This document shows, piece after piece, positions 1 to 9,623 of a DNA stretch of 64,000 nt (within the stretch, counting starts at the first letter, position 1; every line of letters starts with the position of its first letter). The stretch lies in the NCBI RefSeq assembly GCF_016641735.1, contig NZ_JAEDAO010000001.1, positions 2,480,001 to 2,544,000 on the forward strand, given 5' to 3'. The notes under the pieces were generated by a model that worked only from the letters and a program-made list of their open reading frames with translations, was not told the DNA's origin and did no database searches. The position numbers were made by a program, and so were the translations under genes. The stretch is from Ramlibacter algicola. Its GTDB lineage: Bacteria > Pseudomonadota > Gammaproteobacteria > Burkholderiales > Burkholderiaceae_C.

Positions 1-1
1 C

Positions 2-577
2 AACTTCCGCGGCTCCAACAGCGCGCCGGGGTGGGCCCCCGACGGCCGCTCGCTCGCCGTGACGCTCAGCCGCGAAGGCGGCTCGCAGCTGTACACCATC
101 GACGCCAACGGCGGCGAACCGCGGCGCCTGCTGCAGTCCAGCGCCATCGACACCGAGCCGGTGTACGCGCCCGACGGCCGCTCGATCTATTTCGTGAGCG
201 ACCGCGGCGGCTCGCCGCAGGTCTATCGCGTGGCCTCGACGGGCGGCTCGCCCGAGCGCGTCACCTTCAACGGCAACTACAACATCTCGCCCGCCATCAG
301 CCCCGACGGCCGCTGGCTCGCGTTCATCTCGCGCGTCGGCGGCGCGTTCAAGTTGCACGTGATGGAACTGCCCTCGGGGCAGGCCACTGCGATCACCGAT
401 ACCACCAACGACGAGAGCCCCAGCTTCGCGCCCAACGGCAGGCTCGTCGTCTACGCCACGCGGCAGAACGGCCGCGAGGCACTGATGACGAGCACGCTCG
501 ATGGCAAGATCAAGGCTCGCCTCGCGGGCCAGGGTGGCGACATCCGCGAACCCGACTGGGGCCCGTTCACGCGTTGA
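2..577 (+). CDS. tolB: TolB, C-terminal part (5' end outside window)
   Basis: This is the C-terminal 191 residues of the periplasmic beta-propeller protein TolB of the Tol-Pal system. The reading frame is open from the first complete codon, so the gene begins upstream of the window. The visible part consists of repeated propeller blades with the typical [23 protein letters not shown] and [11 protein letters not shown] strands. It ends in DWGPF, the usual TolB C-terminus. TolB binds Pal and is part of the envelope constriction machinery at division. The next gene is pal, 16 nt downstream, then cpoB, which is the standard tol-pal order. Confidence 0.96.
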   Translation, partial: NFRGSNSAPGWAPDGRSLAVTLSREGGSQLYTIDANGGEPRRLLQSSAIDTEPVYAPDGRSIYFVSDRGGSPQVYRVASTGGSPERVTFNGNYNISPAISPDGRWLAFISRVGGAFKLHVMELPSGQATAITDTTNDESPSFAPNGRLVVYATRQNGREALMTSTLDGKIKARLAGQGGDIREPDWGPFTR

Positions 578-593
578 ATCCAAGGAGAAAACA

Positions 594-1124
594 ATGATGA
601 CCCGACGCTTCCTTCCCCTCCTGCTCGTGGCCGTGCTGGCCGGCTGCAGTTCCGGCGTCAAGCTGAGCGATGTGCCCGTCGAGGACAAGAGCGGCGTGGC
701 CGTCGCGCCTCAGCAGCCGACCACGCCGGACACGCAGAGCCGCGTGCAGCCGGTGCAGGCCGACCTCGCGACCGACCCGCGCGGCGGCCCGGCCAACGTG
801 GCGCGCATCGTGTACTTCGACTACGACAGCTTCGTGATCAAGCCGGAGGCGCAGGCCATCATCGACGCGCACGCGCGCTACCTGAAGGCCAACCCGCAGC
901 GCCGGGTCTCGCTGGAAGGCCACACCGACGAGCGCGGCGGCCGCGAATACAACCTCGCGCTGGGCCAGAAGCGCGCCGAGTCCGTGCGCCGCGCGATGGC
1001 GCTGCTGGGTGTGCAGGACTCGCAGCTTGAAGCGGTGAGCTTCGGCAAGGAGAAGCCCGCGGCCGCGGGCAGCGACGAAGCGTCGTGGGCGCAGAACCGC
1101 CGCGTCGAAATCGCGTACCGCTGA
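594..1124 (+). CDS. pal: Peptidoglycan-associated lipoprotein Pal
   Basis: Outer-membrane lipoprotein of 176 aa that tethers the outer membrane to peptidoglycan and partners with TolB. The start at the first of two adjacent ATGs is placed by an AAGGAG ribosome binding site just upstream. The N-terminus [20 protein letters not shown] is a lipoprotein signal with lipobox LAGC. The C-terminal OmpA-like domain has the peptidoglycan-binding elements [31 protein letters not shown] and NRRVEIAYR. The stop overlaps the cpoB start (TGATG), so the two are translationally coupled. Confidence 0.97.
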   Translation: MMTRRFLPLLLVAVLAGCSSGVKLSDVPVEDKSGVAVAPQQPTTPDTQSRVQPVQADLATDPRGGPANVARIVYFDYDSFVIKPEAQAIIDAHARYLKANPQRRVSLEGHTDERGGREYNLALGQKRAESVRRAMALLGVQDSQLEAVSFGKEKPAAAGSDEASWAQNRRVEIAYR

Positions 1125-1894
1125 TGCGCGCGCGCCATTCCCTCCACGCGATCGCGGCCGCCGCCGCGCTGTTGCTGCCGGTCGCCGGCCAGGCGGCGCT
1201 GTTCGAGGACGACGAGGCCCGCCGGGCCATCCTCGAGCTGCGCCAGAAGGTCGAGGCGCAGCGCGTCGCGACCGAGCAGCAGAACGCCACCCTGCGCGCC
1301 GAGAACGAGCAGCTGCGCCGCAGCCTGTTGGACCTGCAGAACCAGATCGAGGCGTTGCGTGGCGAACTCGCGCGCGGCCGCGGCACCGACGAGCAGCTGG
1401 CGCGCGACATCGCCGACCTGCAGCGGCGCCAGAAGGACATCTCGCAGGGCGTCGAGGACCGGCTGCGCAAGTTCGAGCCCGTGAAGGTCACCGTGGATGG
1501 CCGCGAGTTCACCGCCGACCCCGCGGAGCAGCGCGACTACGAAGCCGCGCTGGCCATCTTCCGCAAGGGCGACTTCCCCGCCGCGCAGGCGGCATTCGCC
1601 GACTTCACGCGCAAGTACCCGCAGTCCGGCTACAAGCCCTCCGCGCTGTTCTGGGTCGGCAACGCGCAGTACGCCAACCGCGATTACCGCGGCGCGCTCG
1701 CGAACTTCCGCGCGCTCGTCGCGCAGGCGCCGGACCATGCGCGCGCGCCGGAGGCGGTGCTGTCGATCGCCAACTGCCAGATCGAGCTGAAGGACAACGC
1801 GGGCGCGCGCCGCACGCTCGAGGACCTCGTGAAGGCGTACCCGCAGTCCGAGGCCGCGGTGGCGGCCCGCGAGCGGATCGCGCGCGTGCGCTGA
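1124..1894 (+). CDS. cpoB: CpoB/YbgF cell division coordinator, periplasmic TPR protein
   Basis: Periplasmic protein of 256 aa that links Tol-Pal to PBP1B-dependent septal peptidoglycan synthesis. The start overlaps the pal stop. A signal peptide (about residues 1-24, ending GQA before ALFEDDEARRAIL) is followed by a coiled-coil trimerisation region (about 25-110; LELRQKVEAQ, LENQ-type heptads). The C-terminal TPR domain has the YEAALAIFRKGDFPAAQ and AYPQSEAAVAA motifs typical of the family. It is the last gene of the tol-pal set here and is followed after 2 nt by tcdA. Confidence 0.95.
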   Translation: MRARHSLHAIAAAAALLLPVAGQAALFEDDEARRAILELRQKVEAQRVATEQQNATLRAENEQLRRSLLDLQNQIEALRGELARGRGTDEQLARDIADLQRRQKDISQGVEDRLRKFEPVKVTVDGREFTADPAEQRDYEAALAIFRKGDFPAAQAAFADFTRKYPQSGYKPSALFWVGNAQYANRDYRGALANFRALVAQAPDHARAPEAVLSIANCQIELKDNAGARRTLEDLVKAYPQSEAAVAARERIARVR

Positions 1895-1896
1895 CG

Positions 1897-2688
1897 ATGC
1901 ATCTCGACGAGGCGGCGGCCGACCTCGCGCGCCGCTTCGGCGGGCTGGAACGCCTCTATGGCGTCGCCGGTGCGCAAGCCATCCGTTCCGCCAGCGTCGC
2001 CGTCGTCGGCATTGGCGGCGTCGGCTCCTGGGCAGCCGAGGCGCTCGCCCGCAGCGGCGTCGGCGCACTGGTCCTCGTCGACCTGGACCACGTCGCCGAA
2101 TCCAACGTCAACCGCCAGGTCCACGCGCTGGACGCCACCATCGGCCAGTCCAAGGTGCTCGCCATGCGCGATCGCATCGCGCAGATCCACCCGGCCTGTG
2201 AAGTGCACGCGGTCGAGGAGTTCGCCGAACCTGGCAACTGGCCCGGCGTGCTGCCGGTGCGCGTCGACGCCGTCATCGACGCCTGCGACGAGGTCAAGGC
2301 CAAGGTGGCGATGGCCACGTGGGCGCTGCGCACGCGCACGGCGTTCGTCACGACCGGCGCGGCCGGCGGCAAGCGCCTGGCGCACAAGGTCGACATCGAC
2401 GACCTGGCCCTGGTCACGCACGACCCGTTGCTGGCGCAGCTGCGCTACCGGCTGCGCAAGTTCCATGGCGCGCCGCGCGAGGGCAAGCGCATCGGCGTGC
2501 CGTGCGTGTTCAGTCGCGAAGCGGTGGCGCCACCGGACCCGTCGTGCGCGCTGGAAGGCGACGGCTCGCTCAACTGCCACGGCTACGGGTCCGTCGTCAC
2601 CGTCACGGCGACTTTCGGGCAATGCGCGGCGGGTTGGGTGCTCGAACAGCTGGTGAAGCGTTCGAACACGGCTTCTGCCGGGCTATAA
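1897..2688 (+). CDS. tcdA: tRNA threonylcarbamoyladenosine dehydratase TcdA (CsdL)
   Basis: Cytoplasmic ThiF/MoeB/E1-like enzyme of 263 aa that cyclises t6A37 to ct6A37 in ANN-decoding tRNAs using ATP. The N-terminal Rossmann nucleotide-binding loop is VVGIGGVGSWAAEALARSG, followed by LVDLDHVAESNVNRQ, which is typical of TcdA. The tail contains VPCVFSREAV and GSVVTVTATFGQ, also family-typical. It starts 2 nt after cpoB. Its stop codon lies inside a TATAAT box that probably serves the following tRNA-Lys. Lys tRNA is itself an ANN-decoding t6A substrate, so enzyme and substrate are neighbours, perhaps by chance. Confidence 0.94.
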   Translation: MHLDEAAADLARRFGGLERLYGVAGAQAIRSASVAVVGIGGVGSWAAEALARSGVGALVLVDLDHVAESNVNRQVHALDATIGQSKVLAMRDRIAQIHPACEVHAVEEFAEPGNWPGVLPVRVDAVIDACDEVKAKVAMATWALRTRTAFVTTGAAGGKRLAHKVDIDDLALVTHDPLLAQLRYRLRKFHGAPREGKRIGVPCVFSREAVAPPDPSCALEGDGSLNCHGYGSVVTVTATFGQCAAGWVLEQLVKRSNTASAGL

Positions 2689-2689
2689 T
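2661..2689 (+). promoter_or_regulatory. Putative sigma70 promoter of tRNA-Lys
   Basis: A perfect -10 hexamer TATAAT at 2684-2689 overlaps the tcdA stop codon. Seventeen bases upstream is TTCGAA (2661-2666), a weak -35. A start near 2696 would give a 5' leader of about 50 nt before the tRNA. The perfect -10 in a very GC-rich context makes a functional promoter plausible; it is an inference from sequence only. Confidence 0.55.
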
Positions 2690-2744
2690 CGCAGGCTTTG
2701 CTGCAACCGGACGGCAACCAGGACAAGCAAGAACAGTTTTTCGT

Positions 2745-2820
2745 GGGACGTTAGCTCAGTTGGTAGAGCAGCGGACTTTTAATCCGTTGGTCACAAGTTC
2801 GAATCTTGTACGTCCTACCA
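2745..2820 (+). tRNA. tRNA-Lys (anticodon TTT)
   Basis: A 76-nt cloverleaf with encoded CCA (2818-2820). The acceptor stem GGGACGT pairs with ACGTCCT (first pair G-T). The D arm is AGCTCAGTTGGTAGAGC. The anticodon loop is CTTTTAA with TTT at 2778-2780. The T arm has GTTCGAAT. It is very close to the E. coli tRNA-Lys pattern. A strong terminator follows directly. Confidence 0.99.
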
Positions 2821-2827
2821 CTCCCCA

Positions 2828-2862
2828 GGCCCGCTGCGCAACCGCAGCGGGCCTTTTGTTTT
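2828..2862 (+). terminator. Rho-independent terminator after tRNA-Lys
   Basis: A perfect 11-bp stem (2828-2838 with 2843-2853, GGCCCGCTGCG/CGCAGCGGGCC) with loop CAAC is followed by TTTTGTTTT. This is the only classic stem plus T-tract terminator I found in the window. Confidence 0.95.
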
Positions 2863-3215
2863 GGGGCGGCGCCGGACGGCGCGCACCGGACCTGTAGGAG
2901 GTCACCCACAGCTACTGTGGACAACTCTGTGCGAAAGCCCTGTCCTTGCGAGGCAAAGTGGCGTGGACATTCACGCTCCTTGGACTGCCTCATTTTTAAG
3001 CAACGGCAGCTGGCGGTCAGGTCGCGGAGGTTTGTACCTGCGGTGTGGCAGGCGTAACCAAGCTCGGCGGTTGCAGATCGCGTCGCAGCGCGCTTTCCAT
3101 CGGGGACGCCCTTGCCGCGCCGCGACGCGCACCTCGGCCATGTATCGCTGCCTGAGCCGTTGTTACCGCGCGGAACAGCCGAGCCACGCACGCTGGCTAC
3201 GATCCCGCTCCTCGC
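2863..3215. other. 353-bp intergenic region without a supported gene
   Basis: Between the tRNA terminator and the GAF-like gene I see no convincing gene; an open frame running from the tRNA through here lacks a ribosome site and family features. The notable element is CCACAG-CTA-CTGTGG (2906-2920). It carries a DnaA-box-like TGTGGACAA at 2916-2924 (8 of 9 match to the reverse of TTATCCACA) and a weaker inverted one at 2902-2910. Base composition is less GC-rich than the flanking genes. Confidence 0.5.
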
Positions 3216-3656
3216 ATGACCACCGCCTCGCTGTCCTCCCCCTTTCCCCGCCGTCCGGCGGCACCCCGTGCCACGCCGGCCCCCGAGGGCGCGGCGGAGC
3301 AGGCCATCCAGGTGGTGCTCGCGATGCTGCGCGAGCAGACCGGGATGGACGTCGTGTTCGTGCGCGACGTGCGCGAGGGCAGCAGGCGCTTTCGCATCGT
3401 CGACGCGCTGGGCCACGGTCCGGCCGCGGCGCTCGCCACCGCGTCGGCGCCGGCTGCGGATCTCGGCATGCTGCTGGAAGCGCCCGTCGTGCTGCGTGAC
3501 GGCACCGTGCACGGCCACCTGTGCGGCCATGCGCCACACCAGGAGGCCGCGTCGGCGGAGCGTCGCCTGCGGGCCCTGCGGCATGGGGCGCAACTCGCTG
3601 CGCGCTTGCTGGAGAACGAGAAGGTGCTGCGCCAGCTGTCGCGCCAGGCGCTCTAG
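3216..3656 (+). CDS. Degenerate GAF-domain-like protein
   Basis: A 146-aa cytoplasmic protein. Residues about 27-62 (AIQVVLAMLREQTGMDVVFV, then EGSRRFRIVDA) resemble the first helix and strands of GAF domains in Burkholderiales signalling proteins. Residues 86-101 (MLLEAPVVLRDGTVHG) resemble the later strand pair, and a helix follows. The segment between them (about 63-85, alanine-rich) is much shorter than a full GAF domain, so most of the ligand pocket seems to be missing. No output domain is attached. The function is unknown; it may be a decaying sensor fragment or a small regulatory partner. It converges on the ABC-F gene and shares a hairpin with it. Confidence 0.6.
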   Translation: MTTASLSSPFPRRPAAPRATPAPEGAAEQAIQVVLAMLREQTGMDVVFVRDVREGSRRFRIVDALGHGPAAALATASAPAADLGMLLEAPVVLRDGTVHGHLCGHAPHQEAASAERRLRALRHGAQLAARLLENEKVLRQLSRQAL

Positions 3657-3681
3657 GAGCCTGCGCCGCGCAGGCTCCTAG
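3653..3681. terminator. Bidirectional hairpin covering both convergent stop codons
   Basis: A perfect 13-bp stem (3653-3665 with 3669-3681, CTAGGAGCCTGCG and its complement) has a CCG loop. It contains the TAG stop of the GAF-like gene (3654-3656) and, on the other strand, the TAG stop of the ABC-F gene (3678-3680). There is no long T tract, so termination may be weak or may serve mRNA 3' end protection. Confidence 0.65.
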
Positions 3682-5600
3682 GCGGCTTCGATCCGCTCGA
3701 TCTCGCCGGACAGTTCCAGCCAGCGCTCTTCCGCCTGCTCCAGCGCCTGCAGCGCTGCTTTCAGGCGGCGACCAGCATCGGCGATGGCGTCCGGCGGCAG
3801 CGTGCCGCTGAGGTCCTGCTCCAGCGCCGCCTTCTCCGCGTTCAGCTGCGCCATCCGCGCCTCGACCTGCGCCAGTTCCTTCTTCAGCGGCTTGGTGCGC
3901 GCGGCCAGCTGCTGGCGCGTAGCCGCATCGGCCTTGCGCAAGGCCTGTGGGTTCACGGCGGGTGCGGCCGTCGGTGCAGGCGTGGCTGCGGCGACCCGTG
4001 CGGCTTCGCGCAAGCGGCGCGACTCCTCCAGCAGGTACTTCTGGTAGTCGTCCAGGTCGCCGTCGAACGGCTTGACCTCGCCTCGGCCCACCAGCCAGAA
4101 CTCGTCGCACACCGAGCGCAGCAGCGATCGGTCGTGGCTGACCAGCAGCACCGTGCCCTCGAACTCGTTCAGCGCGATCGACAGCGCCTCCCGCGTGGCG
4201 AGGTCCAGGTGGTTGGTCGGCTCGTCCAGCAACAGCAGGTTGGGGCGCTGCCAGACGATCATCGCCAGCACCAGCCGCGCCTTCTCGCCGCCGCTCATGG
4301 TGCCCACGGCCTGCTGCACCATGTCGCCCGTGAAGTTGAAGCTGCCCAGGAAGTTGCGCAGCTCCTGCTCGCGCGCTTCCGGTCCGACGTCGCGCGCCAG
4401 CCGGATCATGTGTTCCAGCGGGTTCGATTCCTGTGACAGCACGTCCAGTTCCTGCTGCGCGAAGTAACCGATGTGCAGGCCCTTGCCTTCGGTGAGCGTG
4501 CCCGCCAGCGCGGGGATCTCGCGCGCGATCGTCTTCACGAGCGTCGACTTGCCCTGGCCGTTGGCGCCCAGGATGCCGATGCGCTGGCCCGCGAGCACGG
4601 AGCGGTTCACGCTCCGGAGGATCACCTTCTCGCCGTAACCCAGCACCGCATCGCTGATCGCGAGCATCGGGTTGGGCAGGTTGGCGGGTTCCTTGAACTC
4701 GAAGCTGAACTCCGCATCGGCCAGCACCGGCGCGATGCGCTCGATGCGCTCCAGCGCCTTGACGCGGCTCTGCGCCTGCTTGGCCTTGCTGGCCTTGGCC
4801 TTGAAGCGGTCGATGAACTTCTGCAGGTGGGCGATCTTCTCCTGCTGCTTCGAGAAGCTGGCCTGCTGCAGTTCCAGCTGCTGCGCGCGCAGCGTCTCGA
4901 AAGCGCTGTAGTTGCCGCCGTAGCGCGTGAGCTTCTGGCGCTCGATGTGCAGCGTGACGTTGGTCACCGCATCGAGGAACTCGCGGTCGTGGCTGATCAC
5001 CAGCAGCGTACCGGCGTAGCGTTGCAGCCAGCCTTCGAGCCAGACGAGGGCGTCGAGGTCCAGGTGGTTGGTCGGCTCGTCCAGCAGCAGCAGGTCCGAC
5101 GGCGCCATCAGCGCGCGGGCCAGCTGCAGGCGCATGCGCCAGCCGCCCGAGAAGCTGTTCACCGGCTGGTCGAGCTCGTGCACCTGGAAGCCCAGGCCCA
5201 GGATCAGCGTCTGCGCGCGCGGGACCGCGTCGTGCTCGCCGGCATCGGCCAGGTCGGCATGCGCGTGCGCGATCGCCATGCCGTCGTTGGCCTCTTCGGC
5301 GGCGGTGAGCGCGGCGCGCACTTCCATCAGGCGCGTGTCGCCGGCCAGCACGAAGGCGGTCGCGCCTTCGTCGGTCTCCGGCATGTGCTGCGCCACCTGG
5401 CCGAGGCGCCACTGCGCGGGGACGTTGAATTCGCCGGCGTCCTCGTGCAGGGAGCCGTCGAGCAGGCCGAACAGGCTGGACTTGCCCGCGCCGTTGCGGC
5501 CGACCAGGCCGACCTTCTCGCCGGGATTGATGGTGGCCGAGACGGCATCGAGCACCACCTTGGCGCCGCGGCGCAAGGTGACGTTGCGCAGCGTGATCAT
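3678..5600 (-). CDS. yheS: ABC-F family ATPase, YheS-like
   Basis: Soluble ATPase of 640 aa with two ABC domains, a ribosome-associated translation factor family. Domain 1 has Walker A GRNGAGKSS, signature FSGGWRMRLQLARAL and Walker B LLLLDEPTNHLDL. Domain 2 has GANGQGKST, MSGGEKARLVLAM and a second LLLDEPTNHLDL. The interdomain linker (about residues 240-300) contains the basic AHLQKFIDRFKAKASKAKQ region typical of YheS. A C-terminal coiled coil (about 545-640) follows. No membrane domain is present. The start overlaps the prmB stop (ATGA), so it is the last gene of the dapC-prmB operon. The exact role of YheS on the ribosome is unsettled. Confidence 0.93.
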   Translation of the reverse strand: MITLRNVTLRRGAKVVLDAVSATINPGEKVGLVGRNGAGKSSLFGLLDGSLHEDAGEFNVPAQWRLGQVAQHMPETDEGATAFVLAGDTRLMEVRAALTAAEEANDGMAIAHAHADLADAGEHDAVPRAQTLILGLGFQVHELDQPVNSFSGGWRMRLQLARALMAPSDLLLLDEPTNHLDLDALVWLEGWLQRYAGTLLVISHDREFLDAVTNVTLHIERQKLTRYGGNYSAFETLRAQQLELQQASFSKQQEKIAHLQKFIDRFKAKASKAKQAQSRVKALERIERIAPVLADAEFSFEFKEPANLPNPMLAISDAVLGYGEKVILRSVNRSVLAGQRIGILGANGQGKSTLVKTIAREIPALAGTLTEGKGLHIGYFAQQELDVLSQESNPLEHMIRLARDVGPEAREQELRNFLGSFNFTGDMVQQAVGTMSGGEKARLVLAMIVWQRPNLLLLDEPTNHLDLATREALSIALNEFEGTVLLVSHDRSLLRSVCDEFWLVGRGEVKPFDGDLDDYQKYLLEESRRLREAARVAAATPAPTAAPAVNPQALRKADAATRQQLAARTKPLKKELAQVEARMAQLNAEKAALEQDLSGTLPPDAIADAGRRLKAALQALEQAEERWLELSGEIERIEAA

Positions 5601-6460
5601 GCGGTGAGCGCCTCGCGCGTGAGCAGCAGCACCTGGTCGGCGCCGGCGCTGGTGTCCAGCCACACCGCTTCGAGCTGGGGGAAGGCGCGCTCGAAGTGCT
5701 CGCGCTCGTTGCCGATCTCCAGCACCAGCACGCCATCGGGCGACAGGCGCGAGGGCAGGTCGCGCAGGAGCGCGCGCACGAAGTCCATGCCGTCGTCGCC
5801 GCCGGCCAGCGCGAGCTGCGGTTCGGCGCGGTATTCGGCGGGCAACGCCGCCATGCTGTTGCTGTTCACGTAGGGCGGGTTGCAGAGCACCAGGTCGTAG
5901 GGGCCGGGGAGGGCGGCGAGGCCGTCGGATTGCACGAGCCGCACGCGTTGCTGCAGGCCGTGCCGCGCGACGTTCTGCTGCGCCACGGCGAGCGCATCGG
6001 CGGAGATGTCGGAACCGTCCACGGTGACGTCGGGATAGGCCATCGCCGCGAGCACGGCTAGGCTGCCGTTGCCCGTGCACAGGTCGAGCACGCGCGTCGT
6101 GCGGTCCGACAGCCACGGATCGATGCTGCCGTCGGCCAGCAGTTCCGCGATGAAGCTGCGCGGCACGATCGTGCGCTCGTCGACGAAGAAGGGAACTCCC
6201 TGCAACCATGCCTCGCCCGTGAGGTAGGCGGCGGGCTTGCGGGTGGCGATGCGTTGCTCGATGAGCGCCTTGGCGCGGGCGACGCGCTCGCCATCGACTT
6301 CGTCGCCGGCGTGCTCGTCGAACGCGTCCAGCGGCAGGCCGATCGCCCACAGCACGAGCCACGCGGCTTCGTCGAACGCGTTGCTGGTGCCGTGGCCGAA
6401 GGCAACGCCGGCGCCCTCCAGCGCCTGCGCGCCGGCTTCCACGAGGTCCTGGACGGTCAT
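5597..6460 (-). CDS. prmB: Ribosomal protein uL3 N5-glutamine methyltransferase PrmB
   Basis: SAM-dependent methyltransferase of 287 aa that modifies a glutamine of ribosomal protein L3. The motif [16 protein letters not shown] binds SAM, and [10 protein letters not shown] is the catalytic NPPY loop of the Gln methyltransferases. [16 protein letters not shown] is the PrmB-type variant; PrmC has an IPRPDTE-like sequence there, so I call PrmB rather than PrmC. The start overlaps the stop of dapE and the stop overlaps the start of the ABC-F gene, both by four bases. Confidence 0.93.
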   Translation of the reverse strand: MTVQDLVEAGAQALEGAGVAFGHGTSNAFDEAAWLVLWAIGLPLDAFDEHAGDEVDGERVARAKALIEQRIATRKPAAYLTGEAWLQGVPFFVDERTIVPRSFIAELLADGSIDPWLSDRTTRVLDLCTGNGSLAVLAAMAYPDVTVDGSDISADALAVAQQNVARHGLQQRVRLVQSDGLAALPGPYDLVLCNPPYVNSNSMAALPAEYRAEPQLALAGGDDGMDFVRALLRDLPSRLSPDGVLVLEIGNEREHFERAFPQLEAVWLDTSAGADQVLLLTREALTA

Positions 6461-7608
6461 GGGGTGGCCTGGGCGTCCAGGCGTTCCAGCGTGCGCCGGT
6501 AGATGTTCTTCAGCGGCTCGATGTCGGCCACGCGCACATGTTCGTCGATCTTGTGGATCGTCGCGTTCACCGGGCCGAACTCGACCACCTGCGGGCAGAT
6601 GCGCGAGATGAAGCGCCCGTCGCTGGTACCGCCCGTGGTGGACAGCTCGGTGGCGACGCCGGTCTCGTCGTGGATGGCGGTGCGCATCGCGTCGACCAGC
6701 TCGCCCGGCCGGGTGAGGAAGGGCTGGCCGCTGAGTGCCCAGTCGATGCCGTAGTCGAGGCCGTGCCGGTCCAGCACCTGCTGCACGCGCGCCTTCAACT
6801 GCTCGGGCGTCGACTCGGTCGAGAAGCGGAAGTTGAAGTCCATGACCAGCGTGCCCGGGATGACATTGGTGGCGCCGGTGCCCGCGTGCACGTTGCTGCA
6901 CTGGAAGCTGGTGGGCTGGAAGAAGTCGTTGCCGCGGTCCCACTCGATGGCCGCGAGGTCCGCCAGGGCCGGCATGGCCAGGTGGATCGGGTTCTTCGCC
7001 AGTTGCGGGTAGGCGATGTGGCCCTGCACGCCACGCACGGTGAGCTTGCCCGACAGGCTGCCGCGGCGGCCGTTCTTGATCATGTCACCCAGGCGGTCGA
7101 CCGAGCTCGGCTCGCCGACGATGCACCAGTCGAGGCGCTCGCCGCGTTGCTCGAGCTGCTTGCAGACGACCACGGTGCCGTCCACGGACGGCCCTTCCTC
7201 GTCACTCGTGATCAGCAACGCAATGGACAGCTTCGGGTTCGGCGTCGCAGCGAGGAATTCCTCGACGGCCACCGTGAAGGCGGCGATCGACGTCTTCATG
7301 TCGGCGGCGCCGCGGCCATACAGCTTGCCGTCGCGGTGCACGGGCACGAACGGGTCGCTGGTCCACTGCTCGACGGGCCCTGTGGGCACGACGTCGGTGT
7401 GGCCTGCGAAGACCACCGTGCGGGGCGACGACCCGGCGCGCTTGGCCCAGAGGTTGGTGACGCGGAACGACTCGGGCCCGCTGGCGATGGTCTCGCAGGC
7501 GAAGCCCAGCGGTTGCAGCCTGGCGCGCAGGAGGTCCTGGCAGCCACCGTCCTCGGGCGTGACGGAGCGGCGTGCGATCAGTTGCTCGGTGAGTTGCAGC
7601 GCCCTCAA
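6457..7608 (-). CDS. dapE: Succinyl-diaminopimelate desuccinylase DapE
   Basis: Zinc hydrolase (M20 family, 383 aa) that releases LL-diaminopimelate in the succinylase branch of lysine and peptidoglycan precursor synthesis. Metal and catalytic motifs are [20 protein letters not shown] and [12 protein letters not shown] (catalytic EE). The C-terminal substrate motif is [11 protein letters not shown]. The only good start is TTG at 7606-7608, one base after the pilU stop; the codon before it is a near-start ATT and then a stop lies upstream. Translation therefore probably depends on coupling to pilU. dapC, dapD and dapE lie in one operon with pilU inserted between dapD and dapE. Confidence 0.95.
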   Translation of the reverse strand: MRALQLTEQLIARRSVTPEDGGCQDLLRARLQPLGFACETIASGPESFRVTNLWAKRAGSSPRTVVFAGHTDVVPTGPVEQWTSDPFVPVHRDGKLYGRGAADMKTSIAAFTVAVEEFLAATPNPKLSIALLITSDEEGPSVDGTVVVCKQLEQRGERLDWCIVGEPSSVDRLGDMIKNGRRGSLSGKLTVRGVQGHIAYPQLAKNPIHLAMPALADLAAIEWDRGNDFFQPTSFQCSNVHAGTGATNVIPGTLVMDFNFRFSTESTPEQLKARVQQVLDRHGLDYGIDWALSGQPFLTRPGELVDAMRTAIHDETGVATELSTTGGTSDGRFISRICPQVVEFGPVNATIHKIDEHVRVADIEPLKNIYRRTLERLDAQATP

Positions 7609-7609
7609 G

Positions 7610-8770
7610 TCAATGCTTCACGTCGAGCGTGATCTCCGTGAAGGACGGCTCGTCGGCCAGGTCCTCTTCGCTGGCGCCTTCCTCGGGCCGCGCGTTGGGA
7701 TTGTTGCTGAAGTCGTTCTGCAGGCGCCACTGCAGGTTGGTCGGCGAATCGGCGTTGGCGATGCCTTCCTTCTTGTCGACGACGCCGTCGACGATCAGCT
7801 TGGCGATGGCCTGCTCGAAGGTCTGCGAGCCTTCGGCCATCGACTTCTCCATCGCTTCCTTGACGCCGGAGAAGTCGCCTTTCTCGATCAGCTCGGACAC
7901 CAGCTTGGTGTTGAGCATCACCTCCACCGCCGGCGCGCGGCCGCCATGCACGGTGCGCAGCAGGCGTTGCGACACGATGGCCTTCATCGCCGCGGCCAGG
8001 TCGCCCAGCATGGTGGGGCGCACCTCGACCGGATAGAACGACAGGATGCGGTTGAGCGCCTGGTAGCTGTTGTTCGCGTGCATGGTGGCCAGGCACAGGT
8101 GGCCCGACTGCGCGTACGCGATGGCGGCGGACATGGTCTCGCGATCACGGATTTCGCCGATCAGGATGACGTCGGGCGCCTGGCGCAGCGCGTTCTTCAG
8201 CGCCGTCTGCATCGACTGCGTGTCGCTGCCGACCTCGCGCTGGTTGACGATGGACTTCTTGTTCTTGAACAGGAATTCGACCGGGTCCTCGATGGTCAGG
8301 ATGTGGCCGGACGCCTTTTCGTTGCGGTAGTCCATCATGGACGCGAGCGTGGTGCTCTTGCCGGCGCCGGTGGAGCCCACCATCAGCAGCAGGCCGCGCT
8401 TTTCCATGATCAGCTCGCCCAGGATCATCGGGACGTTCAGCGATTCCAGCGGCGGGATGTCCTGCGTGATGTAGCGGATCACCGCGGCGTAGCTGCCGCG
8501 CTGGCGCATGGCGGAGAAGCGGAAGTTGCCGACGTTCTCGACCGCGTGCGCCATGTTCAGCTCGCCCGATTCCTCCAGCTCCGTGATGCGCCGCGCGGGC
8601 AGCACCTCCGCGAGCAGCGCCTTGGGCGCGTCCGGCGGCAGCAGCTGGTTGTTGATCGGCAGGCACTGGCCGTTGATCTTGATCATCGCCGGCGCATGCG
8701 CCGACAGGTACACGTCCGACGCCTTCTTCTCGCCCATCAGGCGAAGGATCCGCTCCATCGTGCCGCTCAT
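7610..8770 (-). CDS. pilU: Type IV pilus retraction ATPase PilU
   Basis: Hexameric PilT/PilU-family ATPase (386 aa) that assists pilus retraction at the inner membrane. Walker A is [10 protein letters not shown]. The Asp box [12 protein letters not shown], Walker [11 protein letters not shown] and the His box [12 protein letters not shown] are all present. Length and the N-terminal [20 protein letters not shown] match PilU better than PilT, and no pilT is adjacent. The C-terminal tail after residue 340 is acidic ([12 protein letters not shown]). It lies 28 nt after dapD and 1 nt before dapE. Placing a motility ATPase inside the dap operon is odd functionally but looks structurally stable. Confidence 0.92.
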   Translation of the reverse strand: MSGTMERILRLMGEKKASDVYLSAHAPAMIKINGQCLPINNQLLPPDAPKALLAEVLPARRITELEESGELNMAHAVENVGNFRFSAMRQRGSYAAVIRYITQDIPPLESLNVPMILGELIMEKRGLLLMVGSTGAGKSTTLASMMDYRNEKASGHILTIEDPVEFLFKNKKSIVNQREVGSDTQSMQTALKNALRQAPDVILIGEIRDRETMSAAIAYAQSGHLCLATMHANNSYQALNRILSFYPVEVRPTMLGDLAAAMKAIVSQRLLRTVHGGRAPAVEVMLNTKLVSELIEKGDFSGVKEAMEKSMAEGSQTFEQAIAKLIVDGVVDKKEGIANADSPTNLQWRLQNDFSNNPNARPEEGASEEDLADEPSFTEITLDVKH

Positions 8771-8798
8771 GCTGTTCTCCTCCGTCGCTCGCTGTGCT

Positions 8799-9619
<821 letters not shown>

Positions 9620-9623
<4 letters not shown>

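Noticed and set aside
2806..3057. 83-codon plus-strand frame beginning inside tRNA-Lys
   Set aside because: It begins within the tRNA, runs through the terminator and has no ribosome site or similarity.
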